The position numbers and the translations under genes are program-made. This document shows, piece after piece, positions 1-14,125 of a DNA stretch of 64,000 nt. The notes beneath the pieces were generated by a model, which saw only the letters and a program-made list of their open reading frames with translations, was not told where the DNA came from and made no database searches. The first letter of the stretch is position 1, and each line of letters opens with the position of its first letter. Source of the DNA: Zonotrichia leucophrys gambelii (taxonomy: Eukaryota > Chordata > Aves > Passeriformes > Passerellidae); the NCBI RefSeq assembly GCF_028769735.1, contig NC_088178.1, positions 19,294,357 to 19,358,356 of the forward strand. The letters run 5' to 3'.

Positions 1-1490
1 TTTTTGTGTATTAATTATTATCGTAGATCTTCCCAAATACCTTTGTCAATAAGTGTTTTAAAGCATTGAGTTCATGCTGCAGGCAGTGCTGGTTTTACCT
101 TAAAGGAAACATAAGCTTTATTTTAAAACCTTAAAGTGTACAAGCCTTTCCTGCAAGTTGTAAGCACAAGGGATTTTAAAACTTTTGGCTGAAATCTGCA
201 CCTTCGGGAAGAATTTCTGATGTGTTCAGAACATGGAAGATTGGAAATCAGGACCAGTTTGTATGTCAGGAACTCCCTGGTGTTGTCAGAGCTTCAAATG
301 ACCCAACAGCCTGCAAATGTCACATTTAAAATTCTGTCTTCATGCCTGACTCTCAGCATAAATGAATTAAACAGCAGAGCAGGCAGCCAGTCAATATGTT
401 CTTAACAGTGAGAGTGAGCAATGAAACAGTTTGGGGGTTGTTTGGAATCAGTAAATAGAAAGTGCATGGAATGGCTCACCTAGAGGAAAAGCTCAAATAG
501 GAAACAGAATTAACCTTTAAAATGGTCGAGCAGACCAAATGTCATAGCAATATTTTTACAGCATTAGGTGGGTAATAACCACAGAGTGTTCATTTGGCCA
601 GTGTGTGTCACACTGCAGTAGAGTATTGTGCTGTGCAAAGGCAAAAAGCTGGGTTCATGTGCTCTTATCTGTTTGCTGAACTTGCCTGTAGTACAGAGCT
701 GGGGTCTGCACAAGGCAGCAGAGCAGACCCAGCAGAACTGTGAATGTCTTGGGTGCAGAGGAGGCAGATAAGGGAGCATTGTTCAGCTGTGGGGACAGAG
801 TTTGGCACCGTGCCCTGGTGTGTGTGAGGCTGATGCCCCGCTGAGCTGCCACCAGCTGAGCGTCACTGCACCAGCATCGTGCTGAATTAGCTCTGCTGAG
901 AACCCCTGGCACCCTTCTGCTGAGGGACCTGGCACCTTGTGCAGGGGCCTTGTTTATATAAAAAGGATTTTTTTGCTCTAAGAATAAAGAAGGAAATTAT
1001 AAGAAACTAAAAAAGTGACAAGAGTAAAAACAGTGAATAGTATTTGTGGTGTTATGATGCTGTATCCGCATGGATACATACATACTCTAGACATACATAA
1101 CAGCATCAGTGCTGTGTACTTATAGCATAAATATACATTAAAATTTCACAGTGGTGGACAGGTATCCTAAATTAGTATAATGTATAAAGTACATTTTAAT
1201 TATACTTTTTAGCCAGCATAGCCAACTTTTTAGCCAACTACTACTATCCAGCTTTAAAATTGGATAAATTTATTCTCCTAAGCAGTACTAAAATAATCCG
1301 TGTGCTTTTAACTGAAATAAAAAGCCTCTAGTGCTTGGTAAAGGAATGCAGTCATTAATATAAACTTGTAAAAGTAGAACTGTCAGAGTAATGCCCACAT
1401 GAGACAGCCTTTTTAATGAGATTCCCTCTGTACAGCCATGCATACAATGCTGCTACTTACAATAAGTTTATGCTACTTAGAGTAAGGCCA

Positions 1491-1541
1491 AAGAAAAAAA
1501 AAACCAAACCAAAACCCAAACTAAAAAGAGGAGAAAAAGAA
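1491..1541. repeat. A/C-rich simple repeat (AAACC-like)
   Basis: A low-complexity tract of A runs broken by CC or CCC, in the form AAAACCAAACCAAAACCC, followed by purine-rich sequence. It is one of several such tracts in the window, and all are A/C-rich on the + strand. No coding role is seen: the short open frame crossing it is lysine-rich only because of the repeat. Confidence 0.7.
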
Positions 1542-4500
1542 GATTATTTTAATTCTACATTTGTCTTTAGTCAAAACAGGTCTGGTGGAAGAACAGGGCA
1601 AACTGCATTTGAGAAGATTCTTTCCATTTATCATAAATTATATTCATTGCTGGCCTTGCAGTTCAGCAAATCATTTTAATAAAAGTACCTAACTTCAGTG
1701 CCAGTGCTTGTGCTTGGAATGTCACTGTGTGTTAACATACTTGGCCTAATCAGGATTTAGGATATTGAAGAGACTTAAATTGTTATAGGTGTCTTACTGA
1801 TGGAAAAATGTTTTATTGATGAAAGGCACATTTCAGCAGATAAACACTAGATATCCTGATGGTGTTATAATTGAAAACAAAATGAAACAGCAAATTCAGA
1901 CCACAATCAACTTGCATACTTATTTTAGTTCATTTCAAACCATTAAGCAGATAAATGAACATGCTGTTAAACCAGGATGATATTTCAGGAAAGTGACTTG
2001 CAGCCTGTAGTGGAAATTGCACAATTTACTTGAAATCTGACATAGTTTACAGTTGCAGATTTACTTAAAAATAAGGAGTTCCTTAGGTATTTTTTTCATG
2101 GGGGGAGTGTTACATGCAATATCCAATTAAAGTAGATAGAGTTTCCTTTTGGAGATATAAGTTTGGTTTGTAGAAGTTTTCCCCTGTGCTTTTGTGTTGC
2201 CTGTCCAGGAGCAGGCTCAGTGGCAAATGTCTTCAGTGACTGCAGGAGCTGCTGGGAAGCTGTGCTGACCCTTGGAGGAGGCGTCTCTGTTCCAGGGTCT
2301 GGTGGAGCACCGGGAGCTTGGCTCACCCAGCCTTGGGGAATGAGGGTGTTGGCTGCAGTCACCATAGGGAAATTAAACGGGAAATTTATGAAAGATGATG
2401 GGAGGGGGATCTCCAGAGTTAAAAATGCACAGCCTGATGGCCATCAAAGGATGCTGCAGGGTTGTAGTTCTGCAGTAATTCTTGTAGGAAGGCCTTTGTT
2501 TCAATCATTTCTGTGCTTCTGTGACAAGTTTGCAGCCATTACCCACCCCACCCTCCCCCCAGAAAAAATCCTTTTGCTTTGAAGATCAATTTTTTGTTGA
2601 TTCTCAGGGCCTCATTCTCACATTGTAGAGGGTGGTTAGTTTATTGCATTTGTTGTTGTTATTCTGGTTTCATGCTGATTTAATTGGCAGAGGTTTTCTT
2701 CAGCAGCATTTGCCAGAAATTGTTGAAACAGTATTAAGAAAATAGAACACACTATGTTGTATAGATTTTTTTTTGAAATATCCTTTTATTATCTATAACA
2801 CAACAATTTTAGCTCTCAGACTTAAAATATTTTCACAGACATTAAAGTGGTTTATGATCTGTGTGAAACGTTCAATATGAAAAGTAACCCATCACATGGT
2901 GAGACAGTCTTGAAAACACAACTTTAAAATTCAGGGATCACACCAGCTCCTTGTCCATTGCCTTGTAGCTGCTCTTTGGCAGTTTATACAGTTCAGGAGT
3001 TCCCCTCACTCCCAGTCTGCTTCTGTCCTGATGGTGGAGTCTTTGTTCCTATAAATGTTTTATATAGCCATTAGTGTTCAGAACTTTGGCTAAGTGTGCA
3101 AGATGTTTAATAGCACAACAGTAACCCAGATTTTTCTTTTTATTTTTGATGCAGACAGGAGGTTTTGTTTATGAATATTAATTTATTAAAAATTTTAAAG
3201 TACTTTGATAAGTGATACTTGCATTTTACTGTGTCTTTACAGGCTAAGAGGTTCAAAAACAACTTGTAATACTTAGATGTCTCAGGTTTGATGTGCAAAG
3301 TTTTAGACACAGCTATTTATACATTCTTTGAAAATCCATTCATGTAGCTGTGTTTGAAAATAACTTTGAAGCATAGCTTGCTTTTTAGAACTCTGGTCAT
3401 GGTATTCAGCTGAATGATATCAGAGATAAAATACAACCTTTCACCAAAAGGTCCAAGTTCTGCTGCACCTGCTAGCACAGACACAGGTCTGCTCAGGCAG
3501 GGATGCTTTTCTTTGTCAAAAATGGATTTTGTCAGGATGATTGAAAATTGAATTTTTCATACCAAATATTAAAAAGTACGCTGACTTCAGAGGCCAGTTT
3601 TATTTTAACAAAATACATCACTTGGCTTCCCACCAAAAAGCCTTGTGACATGTCAGCCTGCCCTAGGAGACCTCAGGCTGTACCACTGCAGTGCTGAGCA
3701 ACGTGCTGAAGACAAATGCTGTCCCCTTGCCATGGCCCCTTCTTGTGGCCATTTTGGAGTGTCTGGAGAACAGCAGCCTGTCCTGCCTGGGCTCTCCCCT
3801 GTCTGGTCCAGACTACAGGTGAGGAAAGCTGTTTCTGATACTCATCATGGAAATGTGCTGTGTGCTCTTCCTCACCAGCTCACCTGAAGTGGTTTTTGGG
3901 GCTCAGGCATTCTGTGCAGAGCTAAACCCAGGTGTGCTGTACCCCTTCTGCTGAACCATTCTTCATCTAGGGCACTTGGGATGTATTGGAGTCAGAAATT
4001 AATGTGTCTACTATGTTTGGGGGTTTTCCATTTCTTTTCTGTATTAAACATATGTTTGTGAATTGTTTAACCTAGAGGTCATTTGGCTACATTTTATAAC
4101 TATAATGGAAGAGGTCTCAAGTGGAATCATGACTGGATGTCATCCAGCACATAAGAACTTGCTTTTCCCCTAAATTGTAAACAGTATATAGACTTAACTT
4201 CTGTTACTGCTGGATAAGTTAGGAATTCCTTAAATCTTTTGAGCTTTCTTTAAATTGAATGCTGTCTAGTAGAAAACTTGGTACTCAAAAGGATCAGAAG
4301 GAAAAGAGCTATTACTGCACACTTTTGCCAACCAAACCAAATATGTCATAGAGCAGCAGAGGTATTCCTGCCAACACCTTGTGCTGCTTGGTGCATATAG
4401 GTGCTTTGAAGTTCACTCCCTAAGATTTCTTCTAATCCTAAATTTGATTCAAAAAGTTGAGGTGCAGAATCGTGCTATGTGTATGAGTCATGTAATACAT

Positions 4501-7500
4501 TAAGAATGGCACAGTCCCCTGTTTCTCTGACTCACTGCAGGAAATCACCAAACACAATCTTGACTTGGTTATAATGGTACAGATTTTTTACTGGCATATC
4601 ATTAAACCAGAGATTTTTCAGGCGTTTTTATCATCTAGTGAACTTCTGCAGAGACAGGAATGGTACTCAGGAGCTTCAAATGTAATCCAGTAGTCAATAC
4701 AAACAGGTTGTCTCTCTTCTTTTCTTCTTCAGAAATTGCATAGCTCATTAGCCACATGAAACTTCACAACATTCCTGAAATACAGTTTATCTGAGTACAG
4801 CATAAAGTATTTTTGTACAATAGAGACAACCTAATTTTTAAAATTCGCTGTTGTTTTTCTCATCAGTTTTTTCCAATCACAGAATACTATGATGTGGAGT
4901 TAGCATAAATTACTGATCATTTGTTTTTACTGACAAGACAGGGCTGCTTCTGTTTTGTTGTTTTTCATCTGACCATGATCTTTCCTCTTGGAAGCAGAGA
5001 TGTAGTAAAACAGTCTCTTCTCTTCCATCTTCCCATTAAAGGACTCTTGTGGGTGATCACTCTCTGCCTATCCAGGACCATTATTTTTCTGTTTCTCAAC
5101 CAGAGGGGAAGTTCTGCTGGTTTATCTCTTTGTTGTTGAAATATTACATGGAATTTCTTCTTAGTCTTCAAGACAGAATAAAGATAACTATCTGAGAATT
5201 ATTTTTCTTTCAAATGCTGCCCTCCAAATCTTAAAAATTTAGCAGCAATGATGGGGACCTTTGTTTCTGTATGGCTGGAGTGGCAAAGTATTAATGCATG
5301 GGGAGCACTTCCTTTGTCTGTACACAGCACTGCTCAGCAGAGTCAGAAAAGAACCATGAGTGCTTTTTGTTGCTGACCAAGCATTACAGGGGAACTGAAT
5401 GTAGTATTAGATTTTTTCAATTATAGCTGAATACAATGGATTGGATAACTAAATGCATTGGAAGGTATCTTGCATGAGGAACCTGAACAGTCAGTTGTGT
5501 GGTTTCTTGTTTTTAACTGTTTCATACTAGAAATACCACATTGAACATTTTCTGTAAGCCAAGAAGGGGAAGTGTTACCTGTTCCAGTATCCCAGAGACG
5601 TTTGAGATGGGGTTTGGTAGCTTCTTGCCAGAACTATTGCATGCATGCTCCACCTATTCTTCCCTGTTTATGCATTAAAACAGGCCCCTTTACATCCTTC
5701 CTTGCATTTTTAAAACATTAAACCAAAGTGTATTTTAAAGAATGACCTGTTTTTCCTCTTACACACTATTAACAGTTCATTGAGCACTTCTCAATATGTT
5801 CTGTTTGATGTGTATGTACATTATGAGCTCTGGGCATCAGTAGAATCCAGTCTCTGCTGTCACATCTTGGAATGTGACTTTATACCCTCTTCACAGAAAT
5901 GGCTCCCAGCAAGGTGACAGCAACCCCCAGGCCGTGCTCTCTCTCAAAACCAGTCTCCTCTTCAGGGAGATGCAGTAGCAGGCAACTGATGCAGTGTTTT
6001 CAAAATGACTGTTTTAGGCTGCCTAGATCCTGCAGTTTGGATGAAGAAGTTTTAACTCTGATCTGTCAGTTTTCAGAGGTCATGTTTCTTTTCTCTTTCT
6101 GAGCCTGTGAAATCCTGACATGTACAGATTGGCATTTTATCTCCATTCTTCTTTGGCACAGGATGGGAGATCAGTTTGACAGACAGCTTGGAGCAATTTA
6201 AGGGGCTGCCCCTCAAGTGGCCACACTTCACTCTCACCAGTGCTGGTAGAGTCCTGTGCTCATTAAGCACAGCAATGGTGCAAAGTACTGCTTGAAAAAA
6301 AAGGGCATTTTCATCCTGGCTGGGTATGTGACTACAGAATTTCTAAAGCCAACTAGGATACGTAGTATCAGCTAAAACTGATAAAGTGTACTTGTATTCC
6401 TGAAAGTTTTTGTTTATATTGCTCATGAGCAGATGAGAGTAAAAATAGCTGTTACTGTGGAAAGTTAAAATGGAAATAAATTTGAGGCTTTTGTGCATAT
6501 CACGGGAGTGCTCAGTTTGCCCTTGAGAATACTGCTAATATGAGGCTTTATATGTGATTGTAGCCTCATCCATTTTGTGGATTATGAGACATCAGTTTCA
6601 TACCCACCAGCATATAGAATTGTCAGATGTACTATTAAAAAATATATGAAAATATACCCTGGCTCTATAGTAGCTATAATTGTTAGAGGTGCTGCACTGG
6701 ATTTGCAGCTTCTTTAAGAGGTAATTCCTGTAACCGTTTCTTTTTAATAAGCACTATTTAAGATGTAAAATGAAGGAAGATGTTCAGGAAATGACTGTAA
6801 CATGACAGGCTTTAGAGAGTGCTGTAGATCTCTGGGGTTTACTCATCTGAACTTCAAATAACTGCATTTCAAGGGTCGGTAGTAACGGTATAGCCATGGA
6901 CTCAAAAAATTATTATATTCCTTATATTCAAAAAATTGATTTGCTTCTTGTCAGCTGAAGCAGTCACGTGTTTGAAGATCCTGTGTGCACAAGCCTTTCA
7001 ATATGCGCTATTGATGTTTCTGTGTCTTTGTTTTGGCATGGGACTGATTGTGCCATGATCCCCTTTTGTTGTTCTTCAGGATCTGCTCACAACCATGATT
7101 TCAAGGCGATGGTTACTGTTTCTATTGTGCTTTATCTGTGCTCAGAGCTTTACAGAAACAGACAGGTTCAGAAATGCTTAGAGCTTGAAGTAAACTTCAC
7201 ATAGCAGGTTGGCAAAAAGCAAACCAAGGTTAACAGCAAGAGGTTCTGATTTGCAGACTAAGGCTGTAAAGGACCATTATGTTGATCTCTTCTGACTTTC
7301 TGCACAAAGCACACAGATTCTTTATTTATATTCTCCCTTCTTTGTGGCTGTATTGACATCAGGAAGGATAACTAGAAGAAGGGTTTGAGCAGATGCTGGG
7401 AGATGTTTATTCAAAACATCGTAATTATGGGGGGAATAAAACTGAGCAGGACAATTGGGGCATGTCAGAACATATTTGTGATTACAGCAAATATTCACAG

Positions 7501-9245
7501 TACTGCAGCTGGTACTGAAGGACCAACATGTACAGGTCCCATGGGTCTGAGTTACTGACATCATGTGAACTGTTGCACCCTGCTATAGGTAAAACATCAA
7601 TAGCTGTCTCACTTTGTTTGGGGCAGATGATATTAGAACTGCTGCTGTCACTGCAAATGTAAGGAGGCTATTTTTGAGTTCTGTGCTTTGAGACTCTTGC
7701 TCTCCTCTGTGGTCATAATAAGCTTGGCTAATGTCAGCTTTTTTCCTAAAATTATGTCTTCAGCCATTTTCACTTTCAACATTTTAGTCCTCTCTTAAGC
7801 ATATAATTCACTTTTTTCATCATTCCTTGCTTCCATGATATTTTTATGTGATATATTGGTCTGCATTCATTCACATTTGTTATTTATAAGTTGAAATTCT
7901 TAGATATTCTGAGTCTTTTTGGATTTGTCTGCACTGGGTCCCATTTACTTGCTGTTCCTTCAAATATTGGAAAAGTGAATGCTATTTAGGGCAGGGAAGT
8001 GAGTTGTCTCCAGTGGGGATAACTGAATAGCTTTTTCAGTACATAATGGTATGCAAATAATATACCTCTGCCTCTCATGGGAACAGACTAAAGAACTGCA
8101 CAAGCTGTCTGTGACCTCAATAGGTTTGTAGGCATCAGAATAGACCCCTGACTTTTGCTGAAGCAAAGTGTGTGATGTACAAATACTTCAGGTGTGTTTC
8201 AGGGCTAAGCAGTGCTGGGGAAAACCTGTGAATTTAGGATGTGGTCCACACAGCTTCGTGTGAATGGCAGTGTATCCCAGCAACACAATACAGCTGATGC
8301 ACGAGCAGTAGGTTTTAATAGTAGTGACCATTAATAAAACAGATGATGCTTAAAATGTGCTAATTCGTTGTGTTGTAAGAGTGTCTTCATGTACAGTACA
8401 AGGTGAGGCTGCAAAACACAGGAAAATGAGAGGTAAGCTGCTCCATTTGCCTGTTTTTATGTTTATGATGTTTTATATGTAAAAGTACCTTTTAAAAATT
8501 TTTCTTCTTTTTAGTTTATTTTATTACAGGTTCTAGAGCAATTCAGGAAACAGATGCTGCATTTAAAAAAGCTTTGATTTAGTGAGGCTTTCTGTGCAAG
8601 AGAATGCATCCTTCCTAAAACTTCATTTTACTTAAATTAACTTGTATTTCCACTGAGGATGGCTTATATTAAGCACAAAGGGAGGCTTAGCAGTTTAGAC
8701 TTCCATCAAATAAACTGCATAACTAAAAAGGGAAGATGCCAAGCCTCACATACTTGTACTTGAAAGAATTGTGTTCTCTCTCGTGGGAACTCGAGATTAG
8801 AGAAATTATAAAGGCTTTGCATAAAAACAGGGAGTTAGAATTAATTTTTGCTTAAGCGGGGAAGTGTCAAAAGCCTATTATGGTAATTTTTCAATTTTGT
8901 CTTAACTGTTCACACATTTTAAAATAGTTGTACAACTGAGTGGAAGCATAATTGATGTGTTGTGGTTTCTTTTTCTTTTCCTTGGGCCATCATAAAACAC
9001 AGCTTAGGTGCACTTAGGCATGGAAGAAGTAGGTGTGCTAATTAAGTAGATGAAAATTTTCATATCATAGTGAGAAAATTTACCTAATGGATTGGAATAG
9101 TACTCTAAGAATGGTTCCCCTATTCTTAATTACATCCAAGTACCAGATATCAATATTACATGAAGACAATTAAGCCACAAAAACCTTAGTGAGAAGACAT
9201 AATTCCTAGCAGTAGAATTACAGGGTTGTAGAGACTATAATGTTT

Positions 9246-9275
9246 ATTACTATTATTATTATTATTGTTGTTGTG
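9246..9275. repeat. (ATT)n / (GTT)n microsatellite
   Basis: Perfect ATT trinucleotide repeats run into GTTGTTGTTG. This is a simple microsatellite inside the PIGK intron, with no associated gene. Confidence 0.85.
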
Positions 9276-12200
9276 AACAGTAGCACTATAAGTCTACATT
9301 TAAAAGAAATTACTTTATTCATTGTCTTTTGATGTATAGTAAAAGCTGAAGATATCGTAGAATGAAGAGCTACTGCTACATTTATTTTTTTTATCTTTCT
9401 TAAATTAAAAAAATATAAATCTTGTCTGTATCAGAACAACCAATAAACTGCTGTGGTGTAGTAATTCAAAATTTATGGTTGACCTAGAATAAATTTTAGG
9501 ACTTCTCTAGGTAACAGAAGACTGATTTATTAAATCCTTTTATTGTAAATCAAATTTCCTTTTCTTTTATTAGATACAGTATTAACAAAATGGATACTGT
9601 TCCAGAGTTACTTTTATTTTGGTGATCAGCTTTGCTGTTCCATAGGAGAACTCTTTGGACCAGGCTTTGCATTAGGAATGAGATTTACTGGCAAATGTAA
9701 AGTAAGCAGTGCTCCATGGTGGTCATTGGTTAGTGAGACACTGGTTTTTATATACAGAGAAAGGGCCCCTTTCCTAGCTTACAGCTGATTTTTCTGCAGA
9801 AGCCTGTTTGGGCTATGAAAATGCTGCCTTTGGCATCCCCAAATTACACCCATCTTGTTAGGCCAGATTTTCTCTGGCTTTGTGTGCAGTAGAAACTGGT
9901 GAAAGGAAGAGATTTGCTGTGTTGCAGGAGTGAGGCACATTCTGCTTCAGCACTTTGCTGGTGCTGCTGAATGGCTTCTGTCAGAACCCACTTGCAGTGT
10001 CTCTTCATGAACCTTGGAGGGGTCTGATTGTTCTTAGCCCTTCTCTCCCCAAAGCTGTGTTTGGGAATTACCTGACTAAAAGTGTTGTCCTGCAGTTTTG
10101 GTGAGATGGGCCTGGAGAGGAGGCTCAGCAGGCACTGTGGCTGATAACAGATCTCTGCTTTCTGACGGGTTCTATTTGTGTCCCTGGAATAAAATGGCAG
10201 CAATAACACAGCCAAGTGTGAGCATGGGTGTGTGTTGGGTAGAGGAAAGGAGAGCATGCTGTAAGGTCTTTAGGCAAAGGGAAATGTATTTAGTAGTCTT
10301 TATTCTTACTGCATTGCTTGATGTTGCACAGCATTGGTGTGTCTATAAGCACATGTGTCATTTGAGTGTAAGACTAAATTTTTGACCAGTTTGTGTTACC
10401 TATCACTAAATATATGCTGGATGGGGACCTTCCTGTATCAAGCACATTACTGAAGTATTTTATAGTACATTGTCCAAGATGCAAGATTTAATTCCATTTT
10501 CTGGTGTCTGTTCAGTGTTGTGTAACATTTTCATTTCTTACATAACCTTGTACAGTGCTTATTAATCATTACTTTTTTATTGTTTACACATGAAAGCTTC
10601 CCTGATAGACAGTGTTTATTTAAATGATATTCCACTGAGTAGTAAAATTAGCAGTAGGAGTTTTGTTAGATTTTTTTTCTTCTATCCACTGTATTTCTTC
10701 TGAGCTTATGCAGTATAAAAAGTAGGTGTTACCAATAAGCTCACATTGATAAGGAAAAATATATATGTTATCCATCTTGATATATTTTGTGGTGCTGTGA
10801 CAGCAAATACCTTTCTGAACACTTTTCCTCAGGGGAAGGCACTGTTGGCTCCAAATATATTCACACATTTATCCCACTTAACCATGTAATCCTAGGTGTT
10901 ATTGGTGATTTTTTTGTGTTAAGTTAATTATGTTTTGTTTTCTCTCCAGTAGCATGCTGTGAGGAGCACAGAAATGTAACTCACGAGCTCTTGACAGGAC
11001 TGATGAATGGCCACAGACAGAGATATTGGCAGGCTGCTCTCTAGTGCTCTGTCTAGAATTGTTTTCCTAAATAATTCAGAGGGTTGAAATTTGATGAAAT
11101 CATTTCCATTTGAAGAATGAATGGAAGGGGTAAATGAATGAAGACACTGGTAATGGAGCAGTTGTGTTTGTATGTTGGACAGTCAAGAAAGCATCGTGCA
11201 TCATGGTTCCTGTGCAAATTCCTTGCATGGGGTTGTGATTGAGCCTTGTGCAAGTGATTCCTTCTGTCATGGTGGGCGTTCCTGTGAATTAGTCAGTGAT
11301 TTCATTCTTTTCAGGAGTGCTTAACATGAAAGCCCATCTACAAATACACGGCTGACACATGGGTGATGAGTGGTGCTTAGAGGGGACTGAATGACAGCTG
11401 GACAGTGGAGCAGTAACCTGTGGTTAGTGTAGATGGAGGCAGGAAAGCTGCAACTGGTTTGCCCCTAGATAGAACCATGTGTGATTTCATCCTTTTTAAA
11501 GACCCTTTTGGAAGCTGTTGATTCTGTACCTGTCACTGGTGGTCTGTGAGGATGTTGGGAGGGTGTGTCCTCAGCTGCACTCATCCATTCTTCTGGGAAG
11601 ATGCTCTCTGTGAGCCCCACATGGCATTTGACTGATGAGCTGTGTCATGCAAATGTCACGTGGGAACAGTGATTATTTATGATACCATAAATCTGCTATT
11701 CTTTCTTAATGCCTACAAAAACTCTGTGCAGGAATGGGTCTGCTCTCTGGGACTCCTTGTCCTTTGACATATCAAGTGTAACAGAAATGGCTTTTTTGTG
11801 GAGGTGTAATTATGTGCAGGCACTAAATGAGTTCCTGTATGACTGCCATGTCCATATTTTATGATTTGTTTTCTATAGCAGCTAGGGTACTCCAAAGTAT
11901 TGGGTTGATATTTCAGAGCAAGTCTATCTCCTTTTCCCATAAGAGAGTACATACAACATAAACTTGGGTGAGAACACTTGTTTGGCTTATGAGTACAAAA
12001 CTACTGAATACAGAATCACCTGTAAAAGGTGGGTGGTGGTGGGGAACAAACCGGTCTGTCACCAGCTGTTACTCACTGGTTTGTCACTGAAAATGAAAAT
12101 GAAATGCAGTAAAAGTACAGCCATACTTGATCTTGCTCCTATAAGTGTGAAGGCATCTTTTGCCTCAGCCCTGCTTCTCCCTCCATTCATTTTGTCATGC

Positions 12201-13699
12201 CTGCCTTTTGTAATGCTGTTTCAAGCTTTGCAAGCTGGAGCTAGAAAATGTGAAGCTTTACTGCACATGCATATAATGCAGCACAGGGCTTAGGGTAATG
12301 GAGAACATTTTAAATTATAGCTGTAGAGATTTGAGAAATGGACATTAAAAACTATGTGTATAAGGATTTCAAATGTAGCTGTTGAAGTATTTGATTAGAT
12401 CTTGTACTCAATGTGGCATACTCAGTATGAGAACTAATGCAGTCTAACATCTGTTGTTAATGCAGCTTGTCACCTGGCAGTAAATGAATAGATACTTACG
12501 GGACGTGCAGACACAGAAGTGTGATTGGAACCATCACTACTACTTTGAAAGAAACAGCATAATAATTTATTAACATCATGGTTTTTCTATATAAACAGAA
12601 AAAAAACTTTGATTGAATATGAATACTCAGAATGGCACTTCATCATGGAAGTTCTAAGTATACAATTAATTTTATAAGATTAGGAGTAAAACCTTCCTTA
12701 GAAAAATTGATTTAAAACCATTTGAGTGGACTCACCTTGTGGTTCAGAGACATGCTAAGGGAAATCCAAGTCAGAGTTCTAGGAGGATGTAGGAGGGCTG
12801 TGCTCCTCAGAAAGGCTGGGCTGGATGAGGCTGCTACTCAGAATAATGATCCCAGATGAAGCAGGTGGGAGCCCATGAGTGCATGTGCCCCCATGTGGGG
12901 CCTTGGCTCTGCAGAGCTGAGAGGCTGGCTCTGCCACTGGCAGTGCAATGCTGAATTTGTGTGAACCAGACCTGTCCAGAAGAAGACTGAGATAATCTTT
13001 TCCCAGGGGATGGTGAGCAGTGCATGCTCTTGGAAGAACAGTGCTCTGATGTGGCTGCAGACCTTGGTTAGAGATGGGACACTTCACTTGTGTCTTGGCA
13101 CAGACCACCCGACTCCTTCCTGTCCCTTGCACAACTGCCTGACCCTTCCTCCTCACAGCACAGCCAGCAGACTCTTCCTCCTAGCAGCCAACCCACTCTC
13201 TGTAACACCCATCCTTGTTGGACATAGCTGGGACCTGTGGAGGGCAAGGCTGTTACAGTGCAGCTCATCAGGGGTGAGCTTGCTTGCAATCCATTCTGCT
13301 GCACTCTGAGAATAGATTGGCCCTATTTACACCATGGTATTTCTGTGAATACAAAATATTCTTGTCCGTCTAGCAGCCTTTGCCTCCTTTGTTCTTTGCT
13401 GTCTCTGTCTGCTTAACCCAGAGTTTCAGTGACAGGGACTTGCTTTTATATCTGATGATTTTTGGAGGTTTCTCTCTGCTGAGGTCTGCCTCACCAGTGT
13501 GTGTTTTTGTCATGTTCTGACTCCCTGCATTATAAGGACCTCAAGGAGTTTATCTTTCCATTTGTGGCGTGACATTGAGCACTGAATTCTTGCCTTTAGT
13601 CTTGTTTTTGCTTATAATCCTTCTCTTGTTTAAATTAATTAAATATAAATGTATTAAAAAAGGAACATGCTTTTCTAAGTAGCGGTAAGTGAGTTTTGA

Positions 13700-13765
13700 A
13701 CACCAAGTCTACTTAATTAAGCAGCTCATCTGGTATTTTTGCATGCTTCAGTTGGCATGAACCTT
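13700..13765. promoter_or_regulatory. Possible regulatory element (homeodomain and E-box-like sites)
   Basis: The perfect palindrome CTTAATTAAG (13712-13721) lies a few bases before CATCTG, an E-box form, and TTTTGCATGC. Clustered TAATTA and E-box motifs are common in vertebrate intronic enhancers. This is inference from motifs only; conservation cannot be judged here. Confidence 0.15.
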
Positions 13766-14050
13766 TGTGTTTGCAAATGTAACTCATATATTTGCTGTTG
13801 ACTTAGGTGGCCTTTTGTGGAAAATCATGATCATGGCTTCATATGTGGGTATGAATTTGATTAAAATATAAAGAACAACCTGCTTAGCATACCTTAAATA
13901 GAGGCAGTTGCACCTTTTTTTTTCCCTAAATACAAGCTAATCTGACTTCTCTCATCTCCTCTCTAAAGCATCTGTGAATTCCAGTATGTAGCTCAGTGTC
14001 AGCAGAGCAGGTGAGAGCTCAGCCCCATGCCAGGCTGTTGAGGACAGGTA

Positions 14051-14125
14051 GGAATGGTCTCCGTGTGTTCTTTCTGGAATGGTCTCTGTGTGTTCTTTCA
14101 GGAATTGTCTCTGTGTGTTCTTTCT
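14051..14125. repeat. 25-bp tandem repeat, three copies
   Basis: Three back-to-back 25-bp units start at 14051, 14076 and 14101. Each reads GGAATGGTCTCTGTGTGTTC plus TTTCT, with one or two substitutions. It lies in the PIGK intron. The repeat also creates repetitive short open frames on the - strand, which I do not treat as genes. Confidence 0.9.
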